DNA of 64,000 bases from Wenzhouxiangella marina (GTDB lineage Bacteria; Pseudomonadota; Gammaproteobacteria; Xanthomonadales; Wenzhouxiangellaceae): contig NZ_CP012154.1 in the NCBI RefSeq assembly GCF_001187785.1, positions 1,482,501 through 1,546,500 of the forward strand. Direction: 5' to 3'. Positions 1 through 8,170 of the stretch are shown piece after piece (positions within the stretch are counted from its first letter, which is position 1; each line of letters starts with the position of its first letter). The position numbers and the translations under genes were made by a program. The notes under the pieces were generated by a model that was not told the origin of the DNA, did not search any database, and saw only the letters and a list, made by a program, of their open reading frames with translations.

Positions 1-294
1 CTCGGCCTCGGACAGCTCGCCTTCGTCGGCCACGACCGCGTCCGCCGCCACCAGGCGTCGAGTGACTCCATCGGCGAGGTGGTATTCCCACAGATCCATG
101 AGATCACGATCGTCCTCCCGGGCGCGGACGAAGGTCACGCGATCGCCGGCCGGTGAGAGTTCGGCCTGTCGCAGGCTCGGGCCTGACAGATCCGGTGAAT
201 CGAAAATGCGCTCGAGCGTCAGCTCTTCGGCGTGAATGGTCATGGGTAGGGTGATCAGAGCAGCCAGGACAAGGGCGGGTCGGGGGAATCGCAT
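1..294 (-). CDS. S9 family dipeptidyl peptidase IV-like protein, N-terminal part (cut by window edge)
   Basis: The reading frame is open from an ATG at 294 to the left window edge (98 codons), so only the N-terminus is present. It begins with a hydrophobic signal peptide ending near IHAEE, followed by text typical of the N-terminus of secreted S9B dipeptidyl peptidases: LTLERIF, SPDLSG, then SPAGDRVTFVRAR and DLWEYHLADG, the start of a beta-propeller blade. Family members cleave X-Pro dipeptides from peptides in the periplasm or outside the cell. The catalytic alpha/beta-hydrolase domain lies outside the window. The gene points away from the diguanylate cyclase, with about 225 bp between them in which I see no other gene. 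Confidence 0.8.
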   Translation of the reverse strand, partial: MRFPRPALVLAALITLPMTIHAEELTLERIFDSPDLSGPSLRQAELSPAGDRVTFVRAREDDRDLMDLWEYHLADGVTRRLVAADAVVADEGELSEAE

Positions 295-519
295 GGGAAC
301 GGTCGGGCGCTGGGTGTAAACCCCGTATTGTCAACGGCTTGCAGGCAGAAGGCAAATTCCGCATCCATTGCTGATTCGCGCACGCCGCATGATCAGGACA
401 TGGAGACCGTGTTCCCTCGGATCGCCCATCTGGTCGAGGCGCTCGGGCGGAGAGAGCCGGGAGCTGCGGCTCGAGCGAGCGACGGATGACTGACTGGCAG
501 AAACGGATTCGAGCGCCGA

Positions 520-1854
520 TCAGGCGGCGCTGCTGCAGCGCTTGTCCGTATCGGCTTTCGGCCCCGTGTCGTGCACGACCACCTGGTTGCGTCCCGAGGC
601 CTTGGCCTCGTAGACCGCCTGGTCGGCGATCCGGATCAGTTGCTGCAGCTCGATGGCTCGGCCCGGTGGCTTGGCGGCAACCCCCAGACTGGCGCTGATC
701 GGAATGCCCGCAGGTTTCAGTCGGGCGATGCGCTCGCGCAGCTGCTCGGCGCGATCGGCGGCATCGTTCAGACTGCAGTGCGGCAGGATCAGCAGCATCT
801 CTTCGCCACCGAAGCGCACGGCAAAGTCTTCCTGCCGGCAGGCGCTGAGCAGGCTGGCGCCGACGGAGGCCAGGACCTGATCGCCGACCAGGTGGCCGTG
901 GCTGTCATTGACTTCCTTGAAGTGATCCAGATCGATGACGATGACCGACAGGTCCATGTCGTGCCGGTTGGCGGCGGAGCTGATCTTGCTGGCGAATTCG
1001 GCCAGCGAGTTGCGGTTGTAGAGGCCGGTCAGCGGATCGGTCATGGCCATTTCGTAGAGCTGGATTCGCTGCTGCTGGACCTGATCGAAGAGCTGCTTCT
1101 GCACGATCAGATTCCGGATGCGCGAGGCCGCCTCCTCGAAGATCACCGGTTTGGTGATGAAGTCGTTGATGCCCAGGCGGAACAGCTCGACGCGGCGAAT
1201 CGCATCATCCATGCCCGACATCGCGAGGATGGGCGTTCGGATCTTGTCCGGATGCTGCTTGCGCAGCTCGCCGACCAGGGCAATCCCGCTCATGTCGCCC
1301 TCGACCAGGATGTCGGAAATGACCAGGTCATGGCGCTGCACGTCGAAGTGGTTGAAGGCTTCGGCCGCGCTGACGTAGTGGTCCACTTCCAGGCCCATGC
1401 CCTCCAGCAGCCGGGTCATGACCTTGGTGACGGTCTTGCTGTCCTCCACGTACAACACGCGCCCGCTCAACACCTGATTGTCATGGACGGCCATTCGGGA
1501 TGCCCGGTAGAACAGGTCTTCGATGCCGGTCTTCGGACAGATGTCGGTGACGCCGGCTTCGAAGGCCCGCTTTCGCGTCGCATTGTCCTGCGCCGAGGTC
1601 AGCAGCACGATCGGGATCTCGCGGCTGCGGGGCAGGGTACGGACCTGGCGCGTGAAACGAATGCCGTCGATGTCCGGCAGGGACAGGGAAACGCAGATGA
1701 AGTCGATCGCCTGATTCTGGAGAATTTCCAGCCCGGACAGACCGTCGGTCGCGATCAGGGGCTCGTGCCCGGCATGCAGCACCATCCGCTCCCAGACGGA
1801 CCTGAACACCTTGGAATGATCGACAAAAAGTACGCGCAAGTTCGCGATCCTCAT
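520..1854 (-). CDS. Diguanylate cyclase with two receiver domains (REC-REC-GGDEF)
   Basis: This 444-residue protein reads as receiver (about 5-125), receiver (about 131-250) and GGDEF domain (about 270-430). The GGDEF signature is GGEEM at 349-353, and an intact inhibitory I-site (RQED, 340-343) lies five residues upstream, so an active, product-inhibited c-di-GMP synthase is expected. The second receiver has the phospho-acceptor Asp181 (VISDI) and the switch Lys235. In the first receiver the position equivalent to the acceptor Asp is Ser56 (VSLSLPDIDG), so it probably cannot be phosphorylated in the usual way. No histidine kinase is adjacent. The layout resembles PleD, with the degenerate receiver first rather than second. 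It is divergent from efpL. Confidence 0.9.
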   Translation of the reverse strand: MRIANLRVLFVDHSKVFRSVWERMVLHAGHEPLIATDGLSGLEILQNQAIDFICVSLSLPDIDGIRFTRQVRTLPRSREIPIVLLTSAQDNATRKRAFEAGVTDICPKTGIEDLFYRASRMAVHDNQVLSGRVLYVEDSKTVTKVMTRLLEGMGLEVDHYVSAAEAFNHFDVQRHDLVISDILVEGDMSGIALVGELRKQHPDKIRTPILAMSGMDDAIRRVELFRLGINDFITKPVIFEEAASRIRNLIVQKQLFDQVQQQRIQLYEMAMTDPLTGLYNRNSLAEFASKISSAANRHDMDLSVIVIDLDHFKEVNDSHGHLVGDQVLASVGASLLSACRQEDFAVRFGGEEMLLILPHCSLNDAADRAEQLRERIARLKPAGIPISASLGVAAKPPGRAIELQQLIRIADQAVYEAKASGRNQVVVHDTGPKADTDKRCSSAA

Positions 1855-2019
1855 CGCAGAATGAGCCGGGATCAGCCAAGCTCATCACGCAAAACGCCCG
1901 ACTCGGGGCAAAACAGCTTGAACATACCACAAGCCTGGCTAAAACCCCAAGAAATGGCCATCGGGTATTGATAAATAGGGTACGCTTCGCGTTTTTCCAC
2001 ACTGCCGGAGACCCTCTTC

Positions 2020-2586
2020 ATGCCCAAGGCCTCTGAAATCAAGCGCGGACAGGTCATCGACCAAGATGGCACGGTGTTCGCAGTGCGTCAGATCGACCGT
2101 TCGGCGCCGACCGCCCGCGGTGGCGGCACCTTGTACCGATTCAAGCTGGAAGCCATTCCCTCCGGCGATCGTCGCGAAGTCACCTTCAAGGGCGACGATA
2201 TGCTCCGCGAGGCCGATCTCGTTCGACGTCAGAGCGAGTTTTCCTATCGTGACGGCGAGAGCTTCGTGTTCATGGACAGCGAGGACTACACCCAGTACCT
2301 GCTGTCCGAGTCCGATGTCGGAGATGCGGCCGATTACATCACCGATGGACTGCAGGGCATCTACGTGCTGATCATCGCCGAGCAGCCCGTCGCCATCCAG
2401 TTGCCGCAGTCGGTGGTGCTCGAGGTGACCGACACGGCACCGGTGATGAAGGGGGCGACGGCCAGCCGTTCGGCCAAACCGGCGACCCTGGAGACCGGCC
2501 TGGAAATCCAGGTGCCGGACTACATCACCCCGGGCGAGAAGGTGAAGGTCAACACCGAAACCGGCGAATTCATGAGTCGAGCCTGA
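2020..2586 (+). CDS. efpL: Elongation factor P-like protein EfpL (YeiP)
   Basis: This 188-residue, three-beta-barrel EF-P paralogue relieves ribosome stalling at polyproline and related motifs. The text matches YeiP closely: MPKASEIKRGQV at the start, SPTARG-like loop APTARGGG, FKGDDM, FMDSEDYTQY, KPATLETGLEIQVP and a C-terminal FMSRA. Canonical EF-P carries a modified Lys or Arg at the tip of the first loop inside a PGKG-type sequence; here the tip is Arg33 in TARGGG, which is the EfpL-type loop. It sits directly upstream of tyrA with a 10-bp gap and the two may be co-transcribed. The start is ATG at 2020. Confidence 0.93.
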   Translation: MPKASEIKRGQVIDQDGTVFAVRQIDRSAPTARGGGTLYRFKLEAIPSGDRREVTFKGDDMLREADLVRRQSEFSYRDGESFVFMDSEDYTQYLLSESDVGDAADYITDGLQGIYVLIIAEQPVAIQLPQSVVLEVTDTAPVMKGATASRSAKPATLETGLEIQVPDYITPGEKVKVNTETGEFMSRA

Positions 2587-2596
2587 CGGGCCAGGC

Positions 2597-3706
2597 ATGA
2601 GCAAGGCCGACCGAACGCCTGAATCGATCGAGGCGCTGCGCAAGCGCCTCGATTCGATCGACGCCACCCTGGTCACCCTCGCCGCCGAACGCCAGCGAAT
2701 CGTCTCCGAGATCGGTCGGAGCAAGCAGAGCGAGGGCCGACAGCTGCGGGATTTCCGACGCGAGCGGGAAGTCCTCGATCATGTGCGGGCACGGGCCTTG
2801 TCCGAAGGCCTCGATCCCGAGCTGGCCGAGGACCTGCTCAAGCGCCTGATCGAGGCCTCGCTGACGCGTCAGGAGCAGGAGCGCGGTCGCCTGTCCGGCC
2901 GCGGTTCGGGCCGCCGCGCGCTGGTGATCGGTGCGGCGGGCCGACTGGGTCGCTGGCTGTCCGCCTTTCTCGATAACCAGGGTTTCGACCTGCTACTGGC
3001 CGATCCGAGCTATGCCCTGGACGGTGAAAATCGCTTCCGTGACTGGCGTGATGCCCCGAAGCATGTCGACCTCGTTGTGCTGGCCACCCCGATCGCGGTG
3101 ACGGCGGAACTGCTCGAGGCGCTGGCCGCCGCGGGGCATCCCGGCCTGGTGATCGATGTCGCCTCGATCAAGAGCCCCTTGATCGGGCCCTTGCGGCGAG
3201 CCACTGCGGCCGGTCTGTCGGTCTGCTCGGTGCATCCGATGTTCGGTCCGTCCACGCAGCTGCTCTCTGGGCGCCACGTCCTGTTCATGGATGTCGGCTG
3301 CCCGGCGGCCGTGGACCAGGCCGAGGCCTTGTTCTCGGAAACGATGGCCGAACTCAAGCGCATCGATATCGAGCAGCATGATCGCCTGATCGCCTGGGTG
3401 CTCGGTCTCTCCCACGCCCTCAATATCGCCTTCTTCAGCGCCCTGGCCGAGTCCGGGGTGCCGGCCGAGGAACTCGCGTCCCTGTCCAGCACGACCTTCG
3501 ATCGGCAGCTGGCGATTGCCCGCGACGTCGCCTCGGAAAGTCCCGAACTCTACTTCGAGATCCAGCGCCTCAACGAGCACGGGGCGGTCTCCAGGGAGGC
3601 ATTGTCCAGCGCCTTGAAGACCTTGACGGAGCGACTGGCGCAGGACGATGAGGCGGGGTTCAGGCGGTTGATGCTGCAGGGACGGGACTACCTGGAAAAG
3701 CTCTGA
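2597..3706 (+). CDS. tyrA: Bifunctional chorismate mutase / prephenate dehydrogenase
   Basis: This 369-residue TyrA fusion is of the enteric type. Residues about 8-95 are an AroQ chorismate mutase helix bundle (LRKRLDSID, ERQRIVSEIGRSK, LLKRLIEASL). From about 108 there is a Rossmann prephenate dehydrogenase domain (ALVIGAAGRLGRWL), with the hallmark HPMFGPS and the catalytic-region His in LGLSHALN. It would convert chorismate to prephenate and then to 4-hydroxyphenylpyruvate in tyrosine synthesis, in the cytosol. The length matches E. coli TyrA (about 373). No other aromatic gene is adjacent, and the upstream neighbour is efpL. Confidence 0.93.
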   Translation: MSKADRTPESIEALRKRLDSIDATLVTLAAERQRIVSEIGRSKQSEGRQLRDFRREREVLDHVRARALSEGLDPELAEDLLKRLIEASLTRQEQERGRLSGRGSGRRALVIGAAGRLGRWLSAFLDNQGFDLLLADPSYALDGENRFRDWRDAPKHVDLVVLATPIAVTAELLEALAAAGHPGLVIDVASIKSPLIGPLRRATAAGLSVCSVHPMFGPSTQLLSGRHVLFMDVGCPAAVDQAEALFSETMAELKRIDIEQHDRLIAWVLGLSHALNIAFFSALAESGVPAEELASLSSTTFDRQLAIARDVASESPELYFEIQRLNEHGAVSREALSSALKTLTERLAQDDEAGFRRLMLQGRDYLEKL

Positions 3707-3762
3707 CCGCCTTCCTTTCGCTTCGCTAGACTGGGGGAGGTTCAGAGACGGAGTGTTCTGCC

Positions 3763-4101
3763 ATGGCGACCGATCCGAGTTTCATCGAGCACGCGCTCGA
3801 TCAATCCGGCCTGGCCGGGCGCTTGACGGCGCGCAAGATGTTCGGCGAGTACGGGTTTCACCTCGACGGCAAGTTCGTTGCGATGGCCTGTGACAACAGT
3901 TTCTTCATCAAGGCCACGCCGGCGCTCGCCCGTCATGGGCTCGATTTGCCGATGCGACCGCCGTATCCGGGCGCCAAGGACTACCCGGTGGCCGATGAGT
4001 TGCTGGATGCTCCCGAGCAGCTGCGGGGCTTGCTGATCGATACGGCCGCTGAATTGCCGCCGCCGAAGCCCAAGGCCAGGAAGCCGAGGGTAGAAAGCTG
4101 A
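3763..4101 (+). CDS. TfoX N-terminal domain family protein
   Basis: This 112-residue protein consists of a TfoX-N domain alone: LTARKMFGEYGFHLDGKFVAMACDN near the N-terminus and YPGAKDYPVADELLDAPEQL toward the C-terminus, then a Pro/Lys-rich tail. In TfoX/Sxy proteins this domain precedes a C-terminal DNA-binding half linked to competence. The single-domain form is common and of unknown function, so a competence role should not be assumed. A GGAG about 13 nt upstream supports the ATG at 3763. The following MAPEG gene starts only about 17 bp after its stop. Confidence 0.8.
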   Translation: MATDPSFIEHALDQSGLAGRLTARKMFGEYGFHLDGKFVAMACDNSFFIKATPALARHGLDLPMRPPYPGAKDYPVADELLDAPEQLRGLLIDTAAELPPPKPKARKPRVES

Positions 4102-4118
4102 GCGTTTCACCGACCCTG

Positions 4119-4517
4119 TTGCTGCCGATGGCGGCCCATCTGTTCTGGGCCGCCTGGCTCTACGCGCTGCTGACGGTCCTCCGTGCCCCGGCGGTCTGGG
4201 GCCTGGGCGCCTCCACGGCAATCGCCCGGACCGCCAGCCGATACGAGCCGCGGGTCAGCGCCAATCTGTCGAACCAGTTCGAATGGCCGCTGTTCTTTCA
4301 TGTCGTCTGTCTGGTGCTGATGGCGCAGAACGACGGCCAGACCGGCATCGTGATCGGTCTGGCCTGGGTCTTCGTGGCTGGCCGCATCCTGCACAGCGTG
4401 GTGCAGGTGCTGACCGGCAACGTCCGTCTTCGGGGGCTCGTTTTCATGATCAACTTCCTGGCCGTGCTGGGCCTCTGGATCGTCGCTCTTCAAGAGGCAT
4501 TCGTGGCGACGGCATGA
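4119..4517 (+). CDS. MAPEG family membrane protein
   Basis: This integral membrane protein of about 132 residues has four predicted transmembrane segments: AAHLFWAAWLYALLTVLRA, LFFHVVCLVLMAQ, IVIGLAWVFVAGRILHSVV and LVFMINFLAVLGLWIVAL. The motif NLSNQFEWPLFFHV followed by AGRILHS is typical of the MAPEG family (membrane-associated proteins in eicosanoid and glutathione metabolism). Bacterial members are poorly characterised, so substrate and reaction are unknown. The first in-frame start is TTG at 4119; ATG at 4128 is an equally plausible start that shortens the protein by three residues. It follows the TfoX-N gene closely. Confidence 0.8.
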   Translation: MLPMAAHLFWAAWLYALLTVLRAPAVWGLGASTAIARTASRYEPRVSANLSNQFEWPLFFHVVCLVLMAQNDGQTGIVIGLAWVFVAGRILHSVVQVLTGNVRLRGLVFMINFLAVLGLWIVALQEAFVATA

Positions 4518-4584
4518 GCGGGGTGCATTGCTTTCGATGCTTGATGTAGGCTGGTCGCATCGGCACCTAGCGCTGACAGACCGA

Positions 4585-5346
4585 ATGACGAGACTGCGAG
4601 CAAACGCCTGGCGTGGCCCATTGATTGCGATTTCCATGGGTCTGGCCGCCTGCGCCACCGTGTCACCGGAGCCGGCCTCGACGACGGGTCCGGCAAGGGC
4701 CTATCCGATCGATCTTGCGCCGGCTCGCATGGACCAACTGCCGCCAGCGCTGGCCCCGTTCCAGCACGAGTGGCCGGCCTACTGGAAGGGCACCGTTCGA
4801 GGCATTCGATCGGCCCGGGAAACGGCCGTATCGGCCTGGCTGGTCGAGCTGCTCGATCCGCCGGAGCGCCTGGGCGACTACTGCGTCGCCAAGGGCCTAG
4901 TCTGGCGCTATGAAGTCACCGCCGCTGGCCTCGAAGCCCATGGCAGCACCGCGACCTCGAGTGCTCGACGTGAGCCCGTGGGCGTGGACTGCCTGGCCAC
5001 CGTCGATCAGTCCTATTTCTCCGTGGATCCGGCCCTGATGAAGGACTTGCCGGCCATCCTCTCGGGCGCAGCCGCAGCCTTTGCCTGTCTCGGCGGAAAT
5101 GAAGCCGATCCCGACCTCTGCCGGAGCGGTCGGATCTCCAGGGCCCTGGTGCGCATGGTCTCCAGGGTCGATGCCTTCGAGCCGGTCAGTCTTGCGCAGG
5201 GTTCGGGCTCCTCGGCATCCAGGTCGGCGCGCTTGTCCTACCTCTACCGTGGTGAATCAGGACTTTTCCTGATCCGCGTTCGTCTGCGCGAGCGTGACGG
5301 TGCCTGGTTCATGACGGATGCCGAGGCGATTCCGGTCGACGCTTGA
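4585..5346 (+). CDS. Hypothetical lipoprotein
   Basis: I do not recognise a family. Starting from ATG 4585 the protein is 253 residues and begins with a basic stretch and a hydrophobic segment ending in a lipobox (GLAAC), so it is probably a lipid-anchored envelope protein. The frame is open 57 bp further upstream, but that start would bury the signal. The mature part is rich in Ala and Arg, has four or five cysteines (for example DYC, VDC, FACLGG, DLC) that could form disulfides in the periplasm, and ends in a beta-rich section. It is convergent with the alcohol dehydrogenase, with about 10 bp between stops. Confidence 0.65.
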   Translation: MTRLRANAWRGPLIAISMGLAACATVSPEPASTTGPARAYPIDLAPARMDQLPPALAPFQHEWPAYWKGTVRGIRSARETAVSAWLVELLDPPERLGDYCVAKGLVWRYEVTAAGLEAHGSTATSSARREPVGVDCLATVDQSYFSVDPALMKDLPAILSGAAAAFACLGGNEADPDLCRSGRISRALVRMVSRVDAFEPVSLAQGSGSSASRSARLSYLYRGESGLFLIRVRLRERDGAWFMTDAEAIPVDA

Positions 5347-5356
5347 CCGGCCGCTT

Positions 5357-6412
5357 TCAGGCAAGGGGTTCATGGCTGCTGGCGTGCTCACCCGGTTGCA
5401 GCACGAAGGCACCGCGAAATCGGCCGAATCGAATCCGTTTCAGAGCGTCATTGGCCTGTTCGAGCGGGAGCTCGCTGACTTCGGGGCGGAAACCGTGCTC
5501 GGCGGCGGCCGCCAGGAAGGCTTCGATATCGGCCCGCGTGACGTTGGCCACCGACTTGATCTCCTTTTCCTTCCAGAGCTGGCTGGGATAATCGAGCTCG
5601 ACCAGGCGCTGACGGTCGCCGGGTTCCTTGGCGATGGCGTTGATGACCAATCGCCCGCCGGGCGCGAGCCGGGTCAACGCGGCGAGCACCGTCTCCCAGA
5701 CCGGCGTCGTGTCGATGATGGCGTCCGGCGCTGCGGGTGGCTGCTCGTGGGTGTCACCGGCCCAGTGGGCGCCGAGCTCGATGGCTTGACGGCGTTGGTC
5801 GGGGTCTCGGGCGAAGACGAAGACCGGGGTGTCGGGCAGCAGTGCCCGGGCCAGGCTCAGGACCAGATGGTTCGAGGCGCCGAAGCCGGTCAGCCCCAGC
5901 ACCTGCCCGTTGACCAGATCGGCCAGCTTCAGACTGCGGAAGCCGATGGCCCCGGCGCAGAGCATGGGGGCTGCATGGATCGGGTCGAGCGATTTCGGGA
6001 TGGGCACGGCGAAGGCGGCCGGGATGGTCATGAATTCGGCATAGCCGCCGTCGCGATCGCAGCCCGTGCCCTGAAATTCCGGGCAGAGGTTTTCCTCGCC
6101 GCGTTCGCACCATCGACAATGACCGCAGGCCGAGGCGATCCAGCCGACGCCGACCCGCTGGCCCAGTCGCCGAGCAGGAACATCCCTGCCGCATTCGATC
6201 ACGGTGCCGATGACCTGATGGCCTGGGATACGGGGCAGGGTCGTGGGCACTCGTCCCTCGATCTGGTCCAGTTCCGTGTGGCAGACGGCGCAGGCTTCGA
6301 TCCGGAGCTTCAATTCGCCTGACGCCGGGGACGGCGCAAGCACTTCGACCTCGACCAGGGGCTCCGAATCCGGTCGTATCGGGCCGATCGACTGTAGCTG
6401 CATTGCGCGCAT
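5357..6412 (-). CDS. Zinc-dependent alcohol dehydrogenase family protein
   Basis: This 351-residue medium-chain dehydrogenase has a catalytic zinc ligand region (CAVCHTELD, then PGHQVIG) and a structural zinc motif with four cysteines in CGHCRWCERGEENLC. The nucleotide-binding stretch VLGLTGFGASNHLVL differs from the classic GxGxxG. The pattern fits the cond-IV type of zinc alcohol dehydrogenases related to AdhP. It would oxidise alcohols or reduce aldehydes with NAD(P); the true substrate cannot be read from sequence. I chose ATG 6412, preceded by AGTAGG; a TTG at 6418 and an ATG at 6403 are alternatives. Imperfect repeats lie immediately upstream of the start. Confidence 0.88.
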   Translation of the reverse strand: MRAMQLQSIGPIRPDSEPLVEVEVLAPSPASGELKLRIEACAVCHTELDQIEGRVPTTLPRIPGHQVIGTVIECGRDVPARRLGQRVGVGWIASACGHCRWCERGEENLCPEFQGTGCDRDGGYAEFMTIPAAFAVPIPKSLDPIHAAPMLCAGAIGFRSLKLADLVNGQVLGLTGFGASNHLVLSLARALLPDTPVFVFARDPDQRRQAIELGAHWAGDTHEQPPAAPDAIIDTTPVWETVLAALTRLAPGGRLVINAIAKEPGDRQRLVELDYPSQLWKEKEIKSVANVTRADIEAFLAAAAEHGFRPEVSELPLEQANDALKRIRFGRFRGAFVLQPGEHASSHEPLA

Positions 6413-6415
6413 GGC

Positions 6416-6478
6416 CAACCTACTGAGAGATCACACCTAGGCCTGACTGGGGACAACCTGCTGAGACTGCACACCTAG
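6416..6478. repeat. Two imperfect 25-nt direct repeats (possible IS or MITE end scar)
   Basis: Copies at 6416-6440 and 6454-6478 both begin CAACCT and end CACACCTAG and agree at about 21 of 25 positions. They are separated by 13 bp. They sit immediately upstream of the alcohol dehydrogenase start. They resemble leftover ends of a transposable element, but no transposase is nearby. Confidence 0.45.
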
Positions 6479-6596
6479 TGTACCCCGTCACTCATTCTGC
6501 AACTTTCAGCGAGTCGACCGGACCAGAAGTCGCTCGCGAGCCTTGATGCCTGGTTACACTGCGGTCCGGATCCAGGCAAGTTCGATGAGGTGAGCG

Positions 6597-6776
6597 ATGA
6601 ATGGCGCAGGCGTATTGCAGATCATGGGGTTGGTCCTGCTGCTTCTCGGCGGGCTGGGCATTGCCTGGCAGATGACCGGCGACGCGCCGCCGGTGGTCTG
6701 GCTGGGGGCGATCGGCCCGATCATCATGGGGATCGCGCTGCTGTTGATCGGGCGATCCCTGCGGCGGGAGAAATAG
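6597..6776 (+). CDS. Small two-TM membrane protein (59 aa)
   Basis: A short open frame runs from ATG 6597 to TAG 6776, preceded by a GAGG about 7 nt upstream. It encodes two hydrophobic segments (roughly residues 5-25 and 34-52: MGLVLLLLGGLGIAW and LGAIGPIIMGIALLLIG) joined by a short loop and ending in a basic tail (RSLRREK), which fits an inner-membrane small protein with both ends in the cytosol. I cannot name a function. The coding potential is supported by the ribosome-binding site, the balanced two-helix pattern and the position in an otherwise empty gap. Confidence 0.6.
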   Translation: MNGAGVLQIMGLVLLLLGGLGIAWQMTGDAPPVVWLGAIGPIIMGIALLLIGRSLRREK

Positions 6777-6852
6777 CTGCGGCTTCGACCAGGGAGGATG
6801 CAGGCCCTGGCTGCAAGGCGCGGGGAATGCCGCCCCGCACCCGATCAGGAAA

Positions 6853-7998
6853 TCAGGTGTTTCTCGACAGCTCCCGGCCGATGAGCATCCGTCGGATTTC
6901 GTTGGTGCCGGCGCCGATGTCGTAGAGCTTGGCATCGCGCAGCAGACGGCCGGTGGGGTATTCGTTGATGTAGCCGTTGCCGCCGAGGGCCTGGATGGCT
7001 TCGAGGGCGACCTTGACCGCGCTGGTCGAGGCGTGCAGCAGGCAGGCGGCGGTGTCGACGCGCGACTTCTCGCCACGATCGTAATCGGCGGCGACCTGAT
7101 AGGCGAAGCCGCGCGAGCTCTGCATCATCGCGTACATGTCGCCGATCTTGGCCTGCATCAGGCCGAACTCGGCCAGGGTGCGGCCGAACTGCTTGCGCTC
7201 GCGGATATAGGGCAGCACCTGATCCATTGCGGCCTGCATGATGCCGATCGGGCCGCCGGAAAGCACCAGGCGCTCGGAGTTGAGGCCCGACATCAGGATC
7301 TTCACGCCCTGATTGACTTCGCCGAGCACGTTGGCCTCGGGGATCTCGCAGTTGTCGAACACCAGTTCGCAGGTGTTGGATCCGCGCATGCCCAGCTTGT
7401 CGAGCTTCTGGGCCTTGGAAAAGCCCGCCATGCCCTTTTCGATGATGAAGGCGGTCATGCAGCGGCTGCCGGCTTCCGGGCCGGCGGTGCGCATGTAGAC
7501 CAGAGCGACATCGCATTCTGGACCGTTCGTGATCCACATCTTCGAGCCGTTGGCGACCCAGACATCGCCGTGCCGTTCGGCTCGGCAGCTCATCGAACCG
7601 ACCACGTCGGATCCGGCACCCGGCTCGGACATGGCCAGTGCGCCCTTCCACTCGCCGCTGACCAGCTTCGGCACGTACGTCTGGCGCTGTGCCTCGTTGC
7701 CGTTGCGGCACAGGTTGTCCAGGCAGAGATTGGAGTGCGCGCCGTAGGACAGGCCGACGGAGGCGGAGGCCCGGGAAATCTCTTCCATGGCGACCAGATG
7801 CGCCAGGTAGCCCATGTCCGAGCCGCCGTAGGCTTCCGGAATGGTGATGCCCAGCAGGCCCATCTGCCCCAGTTCTTCCCAGAGGTCCTGCGGGAACTCG
7901 TTGGACTGGTCGATGTGCTCGGCGCGCGGTGCGATCGATTCCTCGGCGAAGCGGCGAACCGACTCGCGCAGCATTTCGATGTCTTCGGACAGCTTCAT
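6853..7998 (-). CDS. ivd: Isovaleryl-CoA dehydrogenase
   Basis: This 381-residue FAD acyl-CoA dehydrogenase oxidises isovaleryl-CoA to 3-methylcrotonyl-CoA in leucine catabolism, passing electrons to ETF. Family signatures are AMSEPGAGSDVVGS, KMWITNG and the C-terminal QALGGNGYINEYP and DIGAGTNEIRRMLIGREL. The catalytic Glu242 lies in SERLVLSGGP, the position characteristic of isovaleryl-CoA dehydrogenase rather than of short- or medium-chain enzymes. A leucine dehydrogenase gene lies just upstream on the same strand, consistent with leucine breakdown. The usual partner genes (methylcrotonyl-CoA carboxylase, enoyl hydratase, HMG-CoA lyase) are not in the window. Confidence 0.93.
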   Translation of the reverse strand: MKLSEDIEMLRESVRRFAEESIAPRAEHIDQSNEFPQDLWEELGQMGLLGITIPEAYGGSDMGYLAHLVAMEEISRASASVGLSYGAHSNLCLDNLCRNGNEAQRQTYVPKLVSGEWKGALAMSEPGAGSDVVGSMSCRAERHGDVWVANGSKMWITNGPECDVALVYMRTAGPEAGSRCMTAFIIEKGMAGFSKAQKLDKLGMRGSNTCELVFDNCEIPEANVLGEVNQGVKILMSGLNSERLVLSGGPIGIMQAAMDQVLPYIRERKQFGRTLAEFGLMQAKIGDMYAMMQSSRGFAYQVAADYDRGEKSRVDTAACLLHASTSAVKVALEAIQALGGNGYINEYPTGRLLRDAKLYDIGAGTNEIRRMLIGRELSRNT

Positions 7999-8035
7999 GT
8001 TCGGGTGCCTCGGAAAGTCTGCAGAGCTTGAGGAA

Positions 8036-8162
8036 ACCGCAGATTACGCAGATGTGCGCAGATGAAGAAACAAGGCCTCGGGCTCGAGCCCTTCTGATCG
8101 CTGGTGAACATTTCCGATCAAGGAGCGGGAGTAATCTGCGTCCAATCTGCGTAATCTGCGGT
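8036..8162. repeat. Inverted-repeat element with 18-bp perfect arms
   Basis: An 18-bp sequence starting ACCGCAGATTACG at 8036-8053 is repeated exactly in inverse orientation at 8145-8162, with further partial similarity extending inward on both arms (CGCAGAT units), so about 30 nt per side is related. The unit between the arms is about 90 bp. It fills the gap between ivd and the leucine dehydrogenase. CGCAGATTACGCAGAT-type repeats recur in many environmental genomes, but I recognise no named element. Confidence 0.7.
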
Positions 8163-8170
8163 CCCAGACC

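Noticed and set aside
6844-7711. Alternative frames inside ivd that look like long Arg-rich proteins
   Set aside because: Shadow frames; composition dominated by Arg, Pro and Ala as expected from antisense or out-of-frame GC-rich codons.
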